This document shows, piece by piece, positions 16,298 to 25,547 of a stretch of 38,659 nucleotides of DNA. The translations under genes were made by a program, and so were the position numbers. Within the stretch, counting starts at the first letter, position 1; each line of letters starts with the position of its first letter. The DNA lies in assembly GCA_903906635.1 (NCBI GenBank), contig CAIVLE010000076.1:1-38659 (forward strand). The letters run 5' to 3'. Source of the DNA: an uncultured Burkholderiales bacterium (GTDB lineage: Bacteria; Pseudomonadota; Gammaproteobacteria; Burkholderiales; Burkholderiaceae_C). A model generated the notes under the pieces. It was not told the DNA's origin. It did not search any database and saw only the letters and a program-made list of their open reading frames with translations.

Positions 16298-17739
16298 GCG
16301 ACACCTCCACCCCATCTGATCTGCGCCAGCGCCGCATGCTGCTCAAAGCTGGCGCCTTGTCGTTGGTATTGGGCCAAGCTGACATAGCTTGGGGAGCCAC
16401 CATCGTCGCGGTTCGGGTGTGGCCCGCAGCGGACTACACCCGGGTGACGATTGAAAGCGATACCGCCCTCAAAACCGTGCCTTTGTTTGTAGCCAATCCA
16501 CCGCGCTTGGCAGTCGACATTGAGGGCATTGAGCTCAACCCGGCGCTACGCGAGCTGGTGGGCAAGGTGCGCTCGGACGACCCCTTCATCACCGGCGTGC
16601 GGGTAGGCCAGTACGCACCCAACACGGTGCGCTTGGTGCTCGACTTGCGCCAGATGGTGCAACCTCAGGTGTTCAACCTCGCGCCGGTGCAAGCGGGCAA
16701 TGCGCGCTACCAACACCGCTTGGTGCTCGACCTCTACCCCACCCTGGTGGCCGACCCGCTGGAGGCCTTGATTGCCGAACGGCTCAAGGGCGGCAACACC
16801 AACCCAGGACTTGCCAACGCGCCGTCCATGACGGCCCTGCCACCGCCCCCCTCAGGGGCCAAGCTCAGCACCTCGCCCGATCCGATGGCCGATTTGCTGG
16901 CCAGCCAAAAACGCCAACCCAGCGCTCTGGCGCCTACGCCAGCGGGGGTGGTGCCCCCTCCCATCACGACGGCCGCTTCAGCGGCACAAGAAACTCAACC
17001 GCAAGAGCGCTACATCGTGGTGGCGCTCGACCCAGGCCATGGCGGAGAAGATCCCGGCGCCATTGGCCCACGTGGCACCAAAGAAAAAGACGTGGTGTTG
17101 CAAATTGCGCACCGCATGCGCGAGCGCATCAACGCCACGCAAATCAAAACCCGCCAAGGCATTGTGCCCATGCGCGCCTTTTTGACCCGTGACGCCGATT
17201 TCTTTGTGCCCTTGCATGTGCGTGTGGACAAAGCGCGACGCGTACAAGCCGATTTGTTTGTCAGCCTGCACGCCGATGCCTTCCTCACGCCCGATGCGCG
17301 CGGCGCTACCGTGTTTGCGCTCAGCCAAGGCGGCGCATCCAGTGCCGCTGCGCGCTGGATGGCGGCGCAAGAAAACCGTGCCGATCAGGTGGGGGGCTTG
17401 AACCTCAAAGTGCAAGACGCCACAGTGCAGCGCGCTCTGCTGGACATGAGCACCACCGCCCAAATCAACGACAGCCTGAAAATCGGCAGCGAGATGCTGG
17501 GACAAATTCGGCGCATCGGAAAACTGCACAAACCTCACGTCGAACAGGCCGGGTTCGCCGTGCTCAAAGCGCCCGATATTCCAAGTGTGTTGGTCGAGAC
17601 CGCCTTCATCAGCAACCCCGACGAGGAAACCCGCCTCAACAGTGAGGGCTACCAAAACGAATTGGCCGATGCGCTGATGCGCAGCATCGAGCGTTACTTC
17701 GCGCGCAATCCCCCCTTGGCTCGCACGCGTAACACCTGA
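16294..17739 (+). CDS. amiC: N-acetylmuramoyl-L-alanine amidase
   Basis: A 481-residue periplasmic zinc amidase cutting the peptide from MurNAc to split the septum. The N-terminus has a probable Tat signal (RQRRMLLKAGALSLVLG, twin Arg at 13-14, cleavage near AWG-A at 34). An AMIN domain (about 37-150) localises it, then a Pro/Ala-rich linker (about 165-235), then Amidase_3 with zinc/catalytic residues H249 (DPGHGGED), E264 (GTKEKDV), H326 (SLHADA) and E435 (VETAF). E. coli AmiA/AmiC also use Tat export, which fits. The C-terminus ends soon after the catalytic domain, so no LysM domain is present. Coupled to tsaE by a 4-bp overlap. Confidence 0.93.
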   Translation: MSDTSTPSDLRQRRMLLKAGALSLVLGQADIAWGATIVAVRVWPAADYTRVTIESDTALKTVPLFVANPPRLAVDIEGIELNPALRELVGKVRSDDPFITGVRVGQYAPNTVRLVLDLRQMVQPQVFNLAPVQAGNARYQHRLVLDLYPTLVADPLEALIAERLKGGNTNPGLANAPSMTALPPPPSGAKLSTSPDPMADLLASQKRQPSALAPTPAGVVPPPITTAASAAQETQPQERYIVVALDPGHGGEDPGAIGPRGTKEKDVVLQIAHRMRERINATQIKTRQGIVPMRAFLTRDADFFVPLHVRVDKARRVQADLFVSLHADAFLTPDARGATVFALSQGGASSAAARWMAAQENRADQVGGLNLKVQDATVQRALLDMSTTAQINDSLKIGSEMLGQIRRIGKLHKPHVEQAGFAVLKAPDIPSVLVETAFISNPDEETRLNSEGYQNELADALMRSIERYFARNPPLARTRNT

Positions 17740-17747
17740 AGGCACAC

Positions 17748-18902
17748 ATGACCCTGTCGTTGCATCCACCCAAGGCCTATCTCAACCACGCAGGCGCTTC
17801 TTTGATGCCCGCACAAGTTCGCCAAGCCATGCTAGACCACTTGACGCGCGAGTCGGTCCTGGGTGGCTACAGCGCAGCCGATGCCATGGCGTCTGAATTG
17901 AACGCGGTGTACAGCGATGCTGCGCGACTGCTGGGGTGTGACGCCGATGAGATCGCGTTGCCCACGGGCAACACCAGTGGTTGGCGTGAAGTGGTGGGCA
18001 GCATGCACTTTGGTCCTGGCGACAGACTGTTGGTGGCGCGCAGCGAATGGGGTGGCAACTATGCCGCGCTCAGCCACATCGCACGATGCACCGGCGCGAG
18101 CGTTGAAATGATTCCATGCACGAGCGACGGCACCTTGTGTTTGTCGCAATTAGCCCAGATGATCGATGCACGTGTGCGTTTGATCTCACTCACCTGGTTA
18201 CCGGCCAACGGGGGTTTGATTCAACCCGCACAACAAGTTGGCGCTTTGGCACGCGAAGCAGGCGTGCCCTTCGTGCTGGACGCCGCGCAAGCGGTCGGAC
18301 AACTGCCCGTGGACGTGCGTCAACTCGGCTGCGATGCTCTCACTGCGCCTGGACGCAAATGGTTGCGAGGGCCTCGTGGCACCGGCGTGCTGTTCGTGCG
18401 GCGCGACTTCATGCCTCAACTCAGACCCCGCACCGTGGACCAGTACACGGCGCCTTACCGCGACGGAGCCTACCACTTGCGTGCCGATGCCAAACGGTTT
18501 GAAACCTCCGAGGCGTGCATGGCCGCGCGTTTGGGGCTGGGCGTGGCCATTCGTCAAACCCTGGAGCTGGGCGTACAGACCATTCAAGCAAAGGTGCGAG
18601 AACGCGCCCAACGCATCCGTGACGCCTTGTCGGCAATGGATGGCGTTCAGTTGCAAGACATCGGCTCCGAGCGCTCGGCCTTGGTGGCTTTCAGCGTGGC
18701 TGGTGTGCCCGCCAGCGCGGTGCGCGCCCAACTCTTGGCCCAAGGCGTGGACGTGGCGGTGAATGGCCCGTCGTTCACGCCGCTGGACATGGCTGCACGC
18801 GGTCTGGGCGACGTGCTGCGTGCTTCCCCACACACCGATACCCGAGATGAAGAAATTCAAGCCTTGGTCTCGGCCCTGTCACACCTGATCCAACGAAACT
18901 GA
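17748..18902 (+). CDS. Class V aminotransferase-fold PLP enzyme
   Basis: A 384-residue PLP protein of the NifS/kynureninase/isopenicillin-epimerase superfamily. It starts AYLNHAGASLMP; SEWGGNYAA is the aromatic-stacking region, FVLDAAQAVGQ supplies D178 and Q181, and GRKWLRGPRGTGVLFVRR carries the PLP lysine K204. The GRKWLRGPRG stretch resembles proteins annotated as EgtE-like C-S lyases, but I see no ergothioneine neighbours, so desulfurase, lyase or aminotransferase activity is open. A GAAGG ribosome site precedes the ATG, 8 bp after amiC, so it is part of the tsaE-amiC transcript. The following gene starts 3 bp later. Confidence 0.85.
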   Translation: MTLSLHPPKAYLNHAGASLMPAQVRQAMLDHLTRESVLGGYSAADAMASELNAVYSDAARLLGCDADEIALPTGNTSGWREVVGSMHFGPGDRLLVARSEWGGNYAALSHIARCTGASVEMIPCTSDGTLCLSQLAQMIDARVRLISLTWLPANGGLIQPAQQVGALAREAGVPFVLDAAQAVGQLPVDVRQLGCDALTAPGRKWLRGPRGTGVLFVRRDFMPQLRPRTVDQYTAPYRDGAYHLRADAKRFETSEACMAARLGLGVAIRQTLELGVQTIQAKVRERAQRIRDALSAMDGVQLQDIGSERSALVAFSVAGVPASAVRAQLLAQGVDVAVNGPSFTPLDMAARGLGDVLRASPHTDTRDEEIQALVSALSHLIQRN

Positions 18903-18905
18903 CCC

Positions 18906-19166
18906 ATGAGCGAGCCCACCAACGCCCCTGCCCCTCAAGCCCGCAACCCGCTGCACGGCATGACCTTGGAGAAAATCATCCTAGCCCTTCAAGCGCACTA
19001 CGGCTGGCAGGGGTTAGGCGAGCGCATTGCGGTGCGTTGCTTCACGCACGAGCCGAGCGTGGCGTCGAGCCTGAAGTTTTTACGAAAAACACCCTGGGCT
19101 CGCGAGAAGGTGGAGAGCCTGTACCTGTTCATGCTGCGCGATCTGCGCCGAGCCCAGGTGGACTGA
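18906..19166 (+). CDS. VF530 family (DUF2132) small DNA-binding-like protein
   Basis: An 86-residue protein matching the VF530 pattern: [58 protein letters not shown]. The fold was solved for Vibrio fischeri VF530 and is annotated as DNA-binding by structure; no biological role is established. It begins 3 bp after the PLP enzyme and is the last gene of the tsaE-amiC run. It converges on dedA with only 6 bp between stops and no terminator visible. Confidence 0.83.
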   Translation: MSEPTNAPAPQARNPLHGMTLEKIILALQAHYGWQGLGERIAVRCFTHEPSVASSLKFLRKTPWAREKVESLYLFMLRDLRRAQVD

Positions 19167-19172
19167 TCTCCA

Positions 19173-19829
19173 TCAAGGCGAGGGGCTGCTGCGCGAGGCC
19201 TTCCACGAGCCAAACAAAGCCAAGGCACTGGGAATGAGGATCAAGGCCCAGATGATTTTTTCCAAGTTCCCTTTGACCCATGGGATGTTGCCAAAAAAGT
19301 AACCTGCCGTGACGATGCCCCCCACCCACAACGCCCCACCTGTGACGTCAAAAAAGGTAAATTTCCGTCGTGTCATCTGTGCCACACCTGCCACAAAGGG
19401 GGCAAAGGTGCGCACAAAAGGCATGAACCGAGCTGCCACCAAGGTGATGCCACCATAGCGCTCATAAAACGAATGGGCTTGGTCAAAGGCGCGGCGGTTG
19501 AAAAAACGCGAGTCTTCCCAAGCGAACACTTTGGGGCCAAAAAATCGTCCAATGGTGTAGTTGGTTTGGTTGCCAGACACCGCCGCCACCCACAACAAAG
19601 CCAGCGACAAGCCCAAGTCCATCAACCCCACGCCGCACATCGCGCCCACCACAAACAACAAGGAGTCACCGGGTAGAAACGGCATCACAACCAAGCCCGT
19701 CTCCACAAAGATGATGAGAAACAACAAGGCGTAGACCCACACCCCATAGGCCTGCACAAAGCCCTCGATGTAGCGGTCGATGTGAAGGATAAAGTCAAGC
19801 ATGAAGGTGAGGATGTCCATGCCCGTCAT
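19173..19829 (-). CDS. DedA family membrane protein
   Basis: A 218-residue inner-membrane protein of the DedA/SNARE-associated family, now linked to lipid-carrier (undecaprenyl phosphate, phospholipid) flipping. Motifs are FVETGLVVMPFLPGDSLLF (41-59), NYTIGRFFG, and the conserved RFMPFVRTFAPFVAG (134-148) containing the functionally needed arginines, followed by WVGGIVTAGYFFGN. Length and helix number fit YqjA/YghB-like members. ATG at 19829; a second ATG lies three codons on. It is divergent from mutL with 23 bp between starts. Confidence 0.92.
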   Translation of the reverse strand: MTGMDILTFMLDFILHIDRYIEGFVQAYGVWVYALLFLIIFVETGLVVMPFLPGDSLLFVVGAMCGVGLMDLGLSLALLWVAAVSGNQTNYTIGRFFGPKVFAWEDSRFFNRRAFDQAHSFYERYGGITLVAARFMPFVRTFAPFVAGVAQMTRRKFTFFDVTGGALWVGGIVTAGYFFGNIPWVKGNLEKIIWALILIPSALALFGSWKASRSSPSP

Positions 19830-19852
19830 TATCCCCGGCCTAAAATCACGGG

Positions 19853-21718
19853 GTGCACCCTAGCCTACAACCCCCACGCCCGATACGCGAACTCCCCGAT
19901 GAGCTGATCAGCCAAATTGCCGCTGGCGAGGTGGTGGAGCGTCCCGCCTCGGTGGTGCGCGAGTTGGTCGATAACGCGCTGGACGCAGGCGCCAGCCAAA
20001 TCACGGTGCGCCTGCTGGCTGGAGGCGTGCGTTTGATCAGTGTGGAGGACAACGGCGTGGGCATTCCTGCGGCTGAGCTGCCCATCGCCTTGAAGCGTCA
20101 TGCCACCAGCAAGATCGACAGCCTGCACGAGCTGGAATCGGTGGGCACCATGGGCTTTCGCGGTGAAGCGCTGGCGGCTATCCACTCCGTGTCTGAGCTC
20201 TCACTGCTGTCGCGCACCGCCTCGCAAGACAGCGCCATGCTGCTTGACGGTCGCAGCGGTGAATTGCAACCCGTGGCCCGCGCCCAAGGCACCACGGTGG
20301 AGGTCAAGGAGCTCTTTTACAGCACGCCGGCACGGCGCAAGTTTTTGAAGACTGACAACACCGAGTTGGCACATTGTGTCGAGGCCGTTCGCCGCCACGC
20401 GCTGACGCGCCCTGAGGTGGGCTTTGCCATCTGGCACGAAGGCAAATTGGTAGAACAGTGGCGGGCTCAACAAGGCGACGGGGCGCTCGAGCGCCGCTTG
20501 GCCGATGTGCTGGGCGAGGACTTTGTGCGTGACTCGGTGCCGGTGCATTACCAAAGTGGCCACCTCACGGTGATCGGTCGCGCTGGCATTCCAGACGCGG
20601 CCCGGGCCCGTTCGGACCACCAGTACGCCTATGTCAATGGCCGCTTTGTGCGCGACAAGGTGATGAGCCATGCGGCGCGCAGCGCCTATGAAGATGTGTT
20701 GCATGGCCAGCGTCAACCGGTCTACGCGCTGTATCTGGAGATTGAAGCGACACGGGTGGATGTGAACGTACACCCGACCAAGATTGAAGTGCGTTTTCGC
20801 GATGGCCGCGAAGTCCACCAAGCGATCCGTCACGCGGTTGAAAACGCGCTGGCCATTCCCCGCGCTACACGGCTAGCAGATGCCATGCCTGAGCAGACAG
20901 GCCATGCGGTGGCGGTGCCCTTAGGTGCGCCCACTGATGCCCCTGTGCTACGTGCCTCAGCGCCCAGTTGGCCACAGGCCAACTGGCAGCAAGCCGCCAT
21001 GCCTTTGAGCGGTAACCGCATCAGCGATGTAGGCCAACTTTGGCAGCCCAGCGTGCAGCCGCAGCCGATGGCACAAGCAGACACATCCGCCGCCGCTCTC
21101 ACGCCACCCCACCCCACCCACTTGCCCGAAGGCGACTGGCCGCTGGGCCGCGCGCTGGCCCAACTGCACGGCATTTACATCTTGGCCGAGAACAAGCAAG
21201 GCTTGGTGCTGGTTGACATGCATGCAGCCCACGAGCGCATCGTCTACGAGCAGCTCAAACAGCAAATGGACGTGCAAGCCATGGCCAGCCAACCGCTGTT
21301 GATTGCTGCGACCTTCACCGCCACCGCCCAAGAAGTTGCCACCGCTGAGGCCTGCGCCGAGGCGTTGCTGGCGCTGGGCTTGGAGGTGTCGGCCTTGTCG
21401 GCCAAGACCTTGGCCGTGCGTGCGGTGCCCACCAGCTTGGCCCAAGGCGACGCTGTGGCCTTGGCGCGAAGCGTGTTGGCTGAGTTGTCGCAGCACGATG
21501 CGAGCACGGTGGTACAGCGGGCTCGCAACGAACTGCTCGCCACGATGGCCTGTCACGGGGCGGTGCGCGCCAACCGCCACTTGACGATTGACGAGATGAA
21601 TGGGCTGCTGCGCCAAATGGAAGTGACCGAGCGCTCTGATCAGTGCAACCATGGACGTCCGACTTGGCGACAACTGAGCGTGCGCGAACTCGATGCGCTG
21701 TTCATGCGCGGGCGTTGA
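19853..21718 (+). CDS. mutL: DNA mismatch repair protein MutL (endonuclease type)
   Basis: A 621-residue GHKL ATPase linking MutS mismatch recognition to strand removal. The N-terminal ATPase has [10 protein letters not shown] (37-46, with catalytic Glu and Mg-binding Asn), DNGVGI (66-71), ATSKI and GFRGEAL (101-107). A Pro/Ala-rich linker (about 350-425) leads to a C-terminal domain holding [12 protein letters not shown] (455-466), matching the DQHAx2Ex4E endonuclease motif, plus ACHGAV (C567) and CNHGRP (C598), the other metal-site motifs. It is therefore predicted to nick DNA itself, unlike E. coli MutL. GTG start. It overlaps miaA by one base (TGATG). Confidence 0.96.
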   Translation: MHPSLQPPRPIRELPDELISQIAAGEVVERPASVVRELVDNALDAGASQITVRLLAGGVRLISVEDNGVGIPAAELPIALKRHATSKIDSLHELESVGTMGFRGEALAAIHSVSELSLLSRTASQDSAMLLDGRSGELQPVARAQGTTVEVKELFYSTPARRKFLKTDNTELAHCVEAVRRHALTRPEVGFAIWHEGKLVEQWRAQQGDGALERRLADVLGEDFVRDSVPVHYQSGHLTVIGRAGIPDAARARSDHQYAYVNGRFVRDKVMSHAARSAYEDVLHGQRQPVYALYLEIEATRVDVNVHPTKIEVRFRDGREVHQAIRHAVENALAIPRATRLADAMPEQTGHAVAVPLGAPTDAPVLRASAPSWPQANWQQAAMPLSGNRISDVGQLWQPSVQPQPMAQADTSAAALTPPHPTHLPEGDWPLGRALAQLHGIYILAENKQGLVLVDMHAAHERIVYEQLKQQMDVQAMASQPLLIAATFTATAQEVATAEACAEALLALGLEVSALSAKTLAVRAVPTSLAQGDAVALARSVLAELSQHDASTVVQRARNELLATMACHGAVRANRHLTIDEMNGLLRQMEVTERSDQCNHGRPTWRQLSVRELDALFMRGR

Positions 21719-22704
21719 TGACTGCGCGCGCTGTCCAACTCGATGCCTTGGCCTTGGTGGGCCCGACAGCCAGTGGCAAAACCGCAGCCGCGCTGGCCAT
21801 CGCCGCGCGCTGGCCAGTAGAGATCATCAGCATGGACTCGGCCTTGGTTTACCGAGGCATGGACATTGGCACAGCCAAGCCCAGTGCCGCCGAACTCGCC
21901 CAGGTGCCACACCATCTCATTGACATCCGCGAGCCCACACAGGCCTACAGCGCAGCCGAATTTGCACGTGATGCCAAAACCCTGATGGCCGAAATACGCC
22001 AGCGTGGCCGCTTGCCCTTGGTGGTGGGCGGCACCCTGCTGTACCTCAAGGCTTTGCGAGAGGGCTTGGACGACTTGCCCACGGCCCAGCCCACGCTGCG
22101 TGCCGAGATCGAGGAACAGGCTGCACGCGAGGGCTGGCCGGCCTTGCATGCAGAGCTCGCGCGGGTCGACCCCCTCACAGCTCAGCGTTTACCGCCGCAT
22201 GACGCCCAACGCATTTCACGTGCGTTGGAAGTCTGGCGAGTCAGTGGCAAGCCCTTGTCGCAGTGGTTCAGCGAAGCTGCCGCACAACGCGGCACGCCCA
22301 GCGCGCTGAACATGCCTGTGCTGTCGCTTGAGCCACTCGAGCGCGCCTGGCTGCATGCGCGCATTGGCCAGCGCTTTGACGCCATGCTGGCAGCGGGCTT
22401 GGTCGATGAAGTGCTCGCATTGCGGCAACAACCCGGGCTGCATGCCGATTTACCCAGCATGCGCTGTGTGGGATATCGCCAAGCCTGGGAGATGCTGGAC
22501 CAAGCTCAGGCACGCCAGGTGGCGCCAGACAGTTTGCTGCACGTGCTGCGCGAGCTAGGCTGCACGGCCACCCGCCAATTGGCCAAGCGCCAGCTGACTT
22601 GGCTGCGCAGCATGCACGATCGGGTGGTCTTGGCCTGTGATGCCACCTATGCCTTGGCCCAAACGGTTCAGGCCGCACAGAGCTTTATTGCAGCGGACCT
22701 TTGA
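21718..22704 (+). CDS. miaA: tRNA dimethylallyltransferase
   Basis: A 328-residue enzyme adding a dimethylallyl group to A37 of tRNAs reading UNN codons. Walker A-like GPTASGKT lies at about 15-22, followed by [18 protein letters not shown] (catalytic Asp and substrate contacts), [16 protein letters not shown], and the C-terminal [11 protein letters not shown] and [13 protein letters not shown] anticodon-recognition segments. The ATG at 21718 overlaps the mutL stop (TGATG), so translation is coupled; mutL-miaA adjacency is widespread. The open frame extends further upstream inside mutL but without likeness. The last 20 bases overlap the convergent DUF1178 gene. Confidence 0.96.
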   Translation: MTARAVQLDALALVGPTASGKTAAALAIAARWPVEIISMDSALVYRGMDIGTAKPSAAELAQVPHHLIDIREPTQAYSAAEFARDAKTLMAEIRQRGRLPLVVGGTLLYLKALREGLDDLPTAQPTLRAEIEEQAAREGWPALHAELARVDPLTAQRLPPHDAQRISRALEVWRVSGKPLSQWFSEAAAQRGTPSALNMPVLSLEPLERAWLHARIGQRFDAMLAAGLVDEVLALRQQPGLHADLPSMRCVGYRQAWEMLDQAQARQVAPDSLLHVLRELGCTATRQLAKRQLTWLRSMHDRVVLACDATYALAQTVQAAQSFIAADL

Positions 22705-23221
22705 GCGCGTCGGGCATGGGCAAGGGCATGACCTGAATACCCTCTTCTAACAAGGCCTCGGTTTCTTCAGGCGTGGCGTGTCCGCGGATGTTGCGCTGCT
22801 CGCTCTCGCCGTAATGCATCTTGCGCGCTTCTTCAGAAAATTGCGTGCCCACGTCTTCGGTGTTGGCCACCACGTGGCGAACCATCTGCATCCACGCGGC
22901 TTGCAGCTGCGCTGGGGCCAAGCTCGCCACCTCTTGCGGGCTCAAGGGAGCAGGAACATGAGATGGTGCACTGGGCACGACCTCCTGGTGGTTGTGCTCG
23001 GGCGTGTCTGAGATGACGCCAGGTTTGTTGCGCGACTCAGGCTCACCGCGCGCGCTGCTCAAGTTCAAGCGAGGGGCGCTGAGCATTTTGGTGATGCCGG
23101 CGTCGCCGCAGATCGGGCAAGTGACCAAACCCTGAGCGAGTTGACTTTGGAAGTCGTCTTCCGACGCAAACCAGCCTTCAAAGCTGTGCTGGTGGGTGCA
23201 GTGCAAATCGAGAACCTTCAT
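22685..23221 (-). CDS. DUF1178 family protein
   Basis: A 178-residue protein of unknown function widespread in alpha- and betaproteobacteria. Its N-terminus has a zinc-ribbon-like pattern: C8 in [13 protein letters not shown], then CPIC (C35, C38), typical of DUF1178. A Pro/Ser-rich low-complexity middle (about 60-95) leads to the conserved [27 protein letters not shown] end. Its 3' end overlaps miaA tail-to-tail by 20 bp. It follows the Nudix gene by 7 bp, so the two are probably co-transcribed. Confidence 0.87.
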   Translation of the reverse strand: MKVLDLHCTHQHSFEGWFASEDDFQSQLAQGLVTCPICGDAGITKMLSAPRLNLSSARGEPESRNKPGVISDTPEHNHQEVVPSAPSHVPAPLSPQEVASLAPAQLQAAWMQMVRHVVANTEDVGTQFSEEARKMHYGESEQRNIRGHATPEETEALLEEGIQVMPLPMPDALKGPLQ

Positions 23222-23228
23222 AGCCCTA

Positions 23229-23867
23229 TTATCTAGCAGCGGGATGGTCGGGCCTTGTCTGCCACGTCAAAGGCCATGCGCCGCTGAGGTGGTTTTGCAG
23301 CCAAAGCAAACCAGTCAGTGTTTTGGCATCGGTCAATTGGCCATCGCGCGACCAAGCCAACAATTCCTCCATGCTGGCGGTGAACACGTCCAAAAATTCA
23401 CCCTGGTCGAGCGCACGCTCACCCAGGCTCAGACCTCGGGCAAACCAAATGTCAATGAACTCGGTGGAGTAGCTGATCACCGGATGCAACACCCCCGCAT
23501 GGGCCCACTCCGCGGCCCGGTAGCCGGTCTCTTCGAGCAGCTCTCGTTGGGCGCAGGTCCAGCGATCTTCGCCAGCGTCGAGCTTGCCCGCCGGAAACTC
23601 CACCATGACGCGCTGCATCGGGTAACGGTATTGGCGCTCCATCACCAAACGCCCGTCCTCGAGCATGGCAATCACCATCACGGCGCCGGGATGGATCACG
23701 TACTCGCGGGTGGCCACGTCGCCACTGGGCAAGCGCACCTGGTCGCGAAAGGCGTGTAAAAAATGGCCCTTGAACACCTCGGCTTGGTGCAAAGTGTGTT
23801 CAACCAAGTGTTGGTCTTGTGGCGCATGAGGTGCCTCAGAGGCAAATGCGTTGTGCACAAATGGCAT
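23229..23867 (-). CDS. Nudix hydrolase, ADP-ribose pyrophosphatase-like
   Basis: A 212-residue Nudix enzyme. The Nudix box is perfect: GKLDAGEDRWTCAQRELLEETGY (shown in two parts, GKLDAGE at 94-100 and RELLEETGY at 108-116), satisfying Gx5Ex7REUxEExGU. Upstream ERQYRYPMQRVMVEFPAGKLD is the ADP-ribose pyrophosphatase (NudF/ADPRase) form, and SYSTEFIDIWFARGL fits the same group. It likely hydrolyses ADP-ribose to AMP and ribose-5-phosphate. GGAGAG precedes the ATG. It is first in a two-gene unit with the DUF1178 gene, and lies downstream of the nuo terminator, so it needs its own promoter in 23868-23945, which I could not place. Confidence 0.88.
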   Translation of the reverse strand: MPFVHNAFASEAPHAPQDQHLVEHTLHQAEVFKGHFLHAFRDQVRLPSGDVATREYVIHPGAVMVIAMLEDGRLVMERQYRYPMQRVMVEFPAGKLDAGEDRWTCAQRELLEETGYRAAEWAHAGVLHPVISYSTEFIDIWFARGLSLGERALDQGEFLDVFTASMEELLAWSRDGQLTDAKTLTGLLWLQNHLSGAWPLTWQTRPDHPAAR

Positions 23868-23945
23868 GCGTCTCTCCAGTCAAACAATGGGGTCCACGGT
23901 GGCGGATCTCAGTTTTGGCATGCACAGGGGAGCCCCTGCAACAGC

Positions 23946-23972
23946 AAAAAGCCAGCACGTGGCTGGCTTTTG
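23946..23972 (-). terminator. Terminator of the nuo operon
   Basis: A 10-bp stem AAAAGCCAGC (23947-23956) / GCTGGCTTTT (23962-23971) with a 5-base loop. On the minus strand the right arm runs into five T. It lies 72 bp after the nuoN stop. A second hairpin, CAGGGG-AG-CCCCTG, lies just beyond at 23925-23938. Confidence 0.87.
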
Positions 23973-23989
23973 TTTACGCGTTGACTCGC

Positions 23990-24043
23990 TCAAATGCGAC
24001 CCAAATGCGATCCAAATGCGACTCAAAGACGACGCAAGACGAC
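23990..24043. repeat. 11-bp tandem repeat directly after the nuoN stop codon
   Basis: Units on the plus strand are TCAAATGCGAC, CCAAATGCGAT, CCAAATGCGAC, TCAAAGACGAC and a shortened GCAAGACGAC. The first three differ at only two positions. The run abuts the nuoN stop (24046-24044) and lies between it and the terminator. Confidence 0.85.
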
Positions 24044-25534
24044 TCAAGTGCCCAACGTTGACACGATGGCACGGGCGCAAAGCGCCATCAACCCACCTGG
24101 CAACAAACCCAGCACCAGCAGCAAGCCACTGTTGATGAGCAACACCAAGCGCACATCGACGCTGGCTGAAACGGTGCTGGCGGTGATGGGTGAGTCAAAG
24201 TACATGACCTTGACCACGCGCAAATAGTAAAAAGCGGCAAGCAAGGACATCATCACGGCAAACACGGCCAGGGCCAAACCACCGCTTTGGCCCGAGGTGA
24301 CCAAGGCCTGCAAGACCGACAATTTACCGGCAAAGCCCACCATGGGCGGCACACCCGCAAGAGAGAACATGCACAAAGCCATGACGCCAGCGTAAAGCGG
24401 ACTGCGCTGGTTCAAGCCCGCAAAGTCTGCGATTTCTTCACTCTCAAAGCCTTCACGCGCCAACAGCATGATGATGCCGAACACGGCCAAGGTGGTGAGT
24501 ACATATGTGACCACATAGAACATGGCAGAGCTGTATGCATTGGCGGCCGCAGCGGTGCTGCCATTCACCACGCCAGAGAGCAAACCGATCAACACAAACC
24601 CCATTTGAGAGATGGTAGAAAAGGCGATCATGCGCTTGAGGTTGGTTTGAGCAATACCTGCCAAGTTGCCAATCAGCAAGGACGCCACCGACAAGACCAT
24701 GAGCATTTGCTGCCAGTCAATGGCCAGGGGCAATAGACCTTCCACCAGCAAACGCATGGTCATGGCAAACGCAGCCAACTTGTGCGCGCCACCGATCATC
24801 AATGTCACCACCGTAGGCGCGCCTTGGTACACGTCAGGCACCCACATGTGAAAAGGCACCACACCAAACTTAAAGCCCAAGCCACAGACCACAAACACCA
24901 GACCCAACACCAGCACTTGGTGGTTGATGCGCCCGGTGGAGACCGCCTTGAACACCATCGTGATGTCCAAAGACCCTGTGGCGCCATACAGCATGGACAT
25001 GCCGTAGAGCAAGAAGCCACTGCCCAAGGCCCCCAGTACAAAGTACTTCATGGCGGCCTCTGAGGCTGTGCCGCTGTCGCGGCGCAGCGCCACCAGGGCG
25101 TAACTCGACAAGGCCAATAACTCCACCCCAAGGTAGAGCACCAAGAAGTTGTTGCCCGAGATCATGACGTACATGCCCAGCAAGGCAAACAAGCCCAAGA
25201 TAAACAACTCGCCACCGGCTTGGAGCATGTCGCGGTCGCCCGCGTAGGGTCGGCCATAAACCAAGGTCACGAGCACGGCTAAGGTAGAGAAGCACTTCAA
25301 CCAGTTGCCCATGGGGTCTGACACCACCATGTTGCCAAAGCTGTAGACGGTACCGCCCGCACTCGCATCGAGTGCTTGCAGCACGGCGACCAAAGACAAG
25401 GTCATCAACGACAAGGTGTAGGTGGACTGACGGCGCGGTGACTTTTCGAACAAATCCAACATCGCAATCACGATGGTCATCACCAACAAAATCAGCTCAG
25501 GCAACAACGCAGCAATGTTCAGTTTTTCAATCAT
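24044..25534 (-). CDS. nuoN: NADH-quinone oxidoreductase subunit N
   Basis: A 496-residue antiporter-like membrane subunit of complex I, with about 14 helices and a role in proton translocation. Seen are LYLGVELLALSSYALVALRR with the key helix-5 Glu, the FKFGVVPFHMWVPDVYQGAPT segment with conserved Lys/His, KRMIAFSTISQMGFVLIG, and LAGVPPMVGFAGK. Last gene of the operon, 13 bp after nuoM, followed by short tandem repeats and a terminator. Confidence 0.97.
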   Translation of the reverse strand: MIEKLNIAALLPELILLVMTIVIAMLDLFEKSPRRQSTYTLSLMTLSLVAVLQALDASAGGTVYSFGNMVVSDPMGNWLKCFSTLAVLVTLVYGRPYAGDRDMLQAGGELFILGLFALLGMYVMISGNNFLVLYLGVELLALSSYALVALRRDSGTASEAAMKYFVLGALGSGFLLYGMSMLYGATGSLDITMVFKAVSTGRINHQVLVLGLVFVVCGLGFKFGVVPFHMWVPDVYQGAPTVVTLMIGGAHKLAAFAMTMRLLVEGLLPLAIDWQQMLMVLSVASLLIGNLAGIAQTNLKRMIAFSTISQMGFVLIGLLSGVVNGSTAAAANAYSSAMFYVVTYVLTTLAVFGIIMLLAREGFESEEIADFAGLNQRSPLYAGVMALCMFSLAGVPPMVGFAGKLSVLQALVTSGQSGGLALAVFAVMMSLLAAFYYLRVVKVMYFDSPITASTVSASVDVRLVLLINSGLLLVLGLLPGGLMALCARAIVSTLGT

Positions 25535-25547
25535 TTTTCATCCCTCT

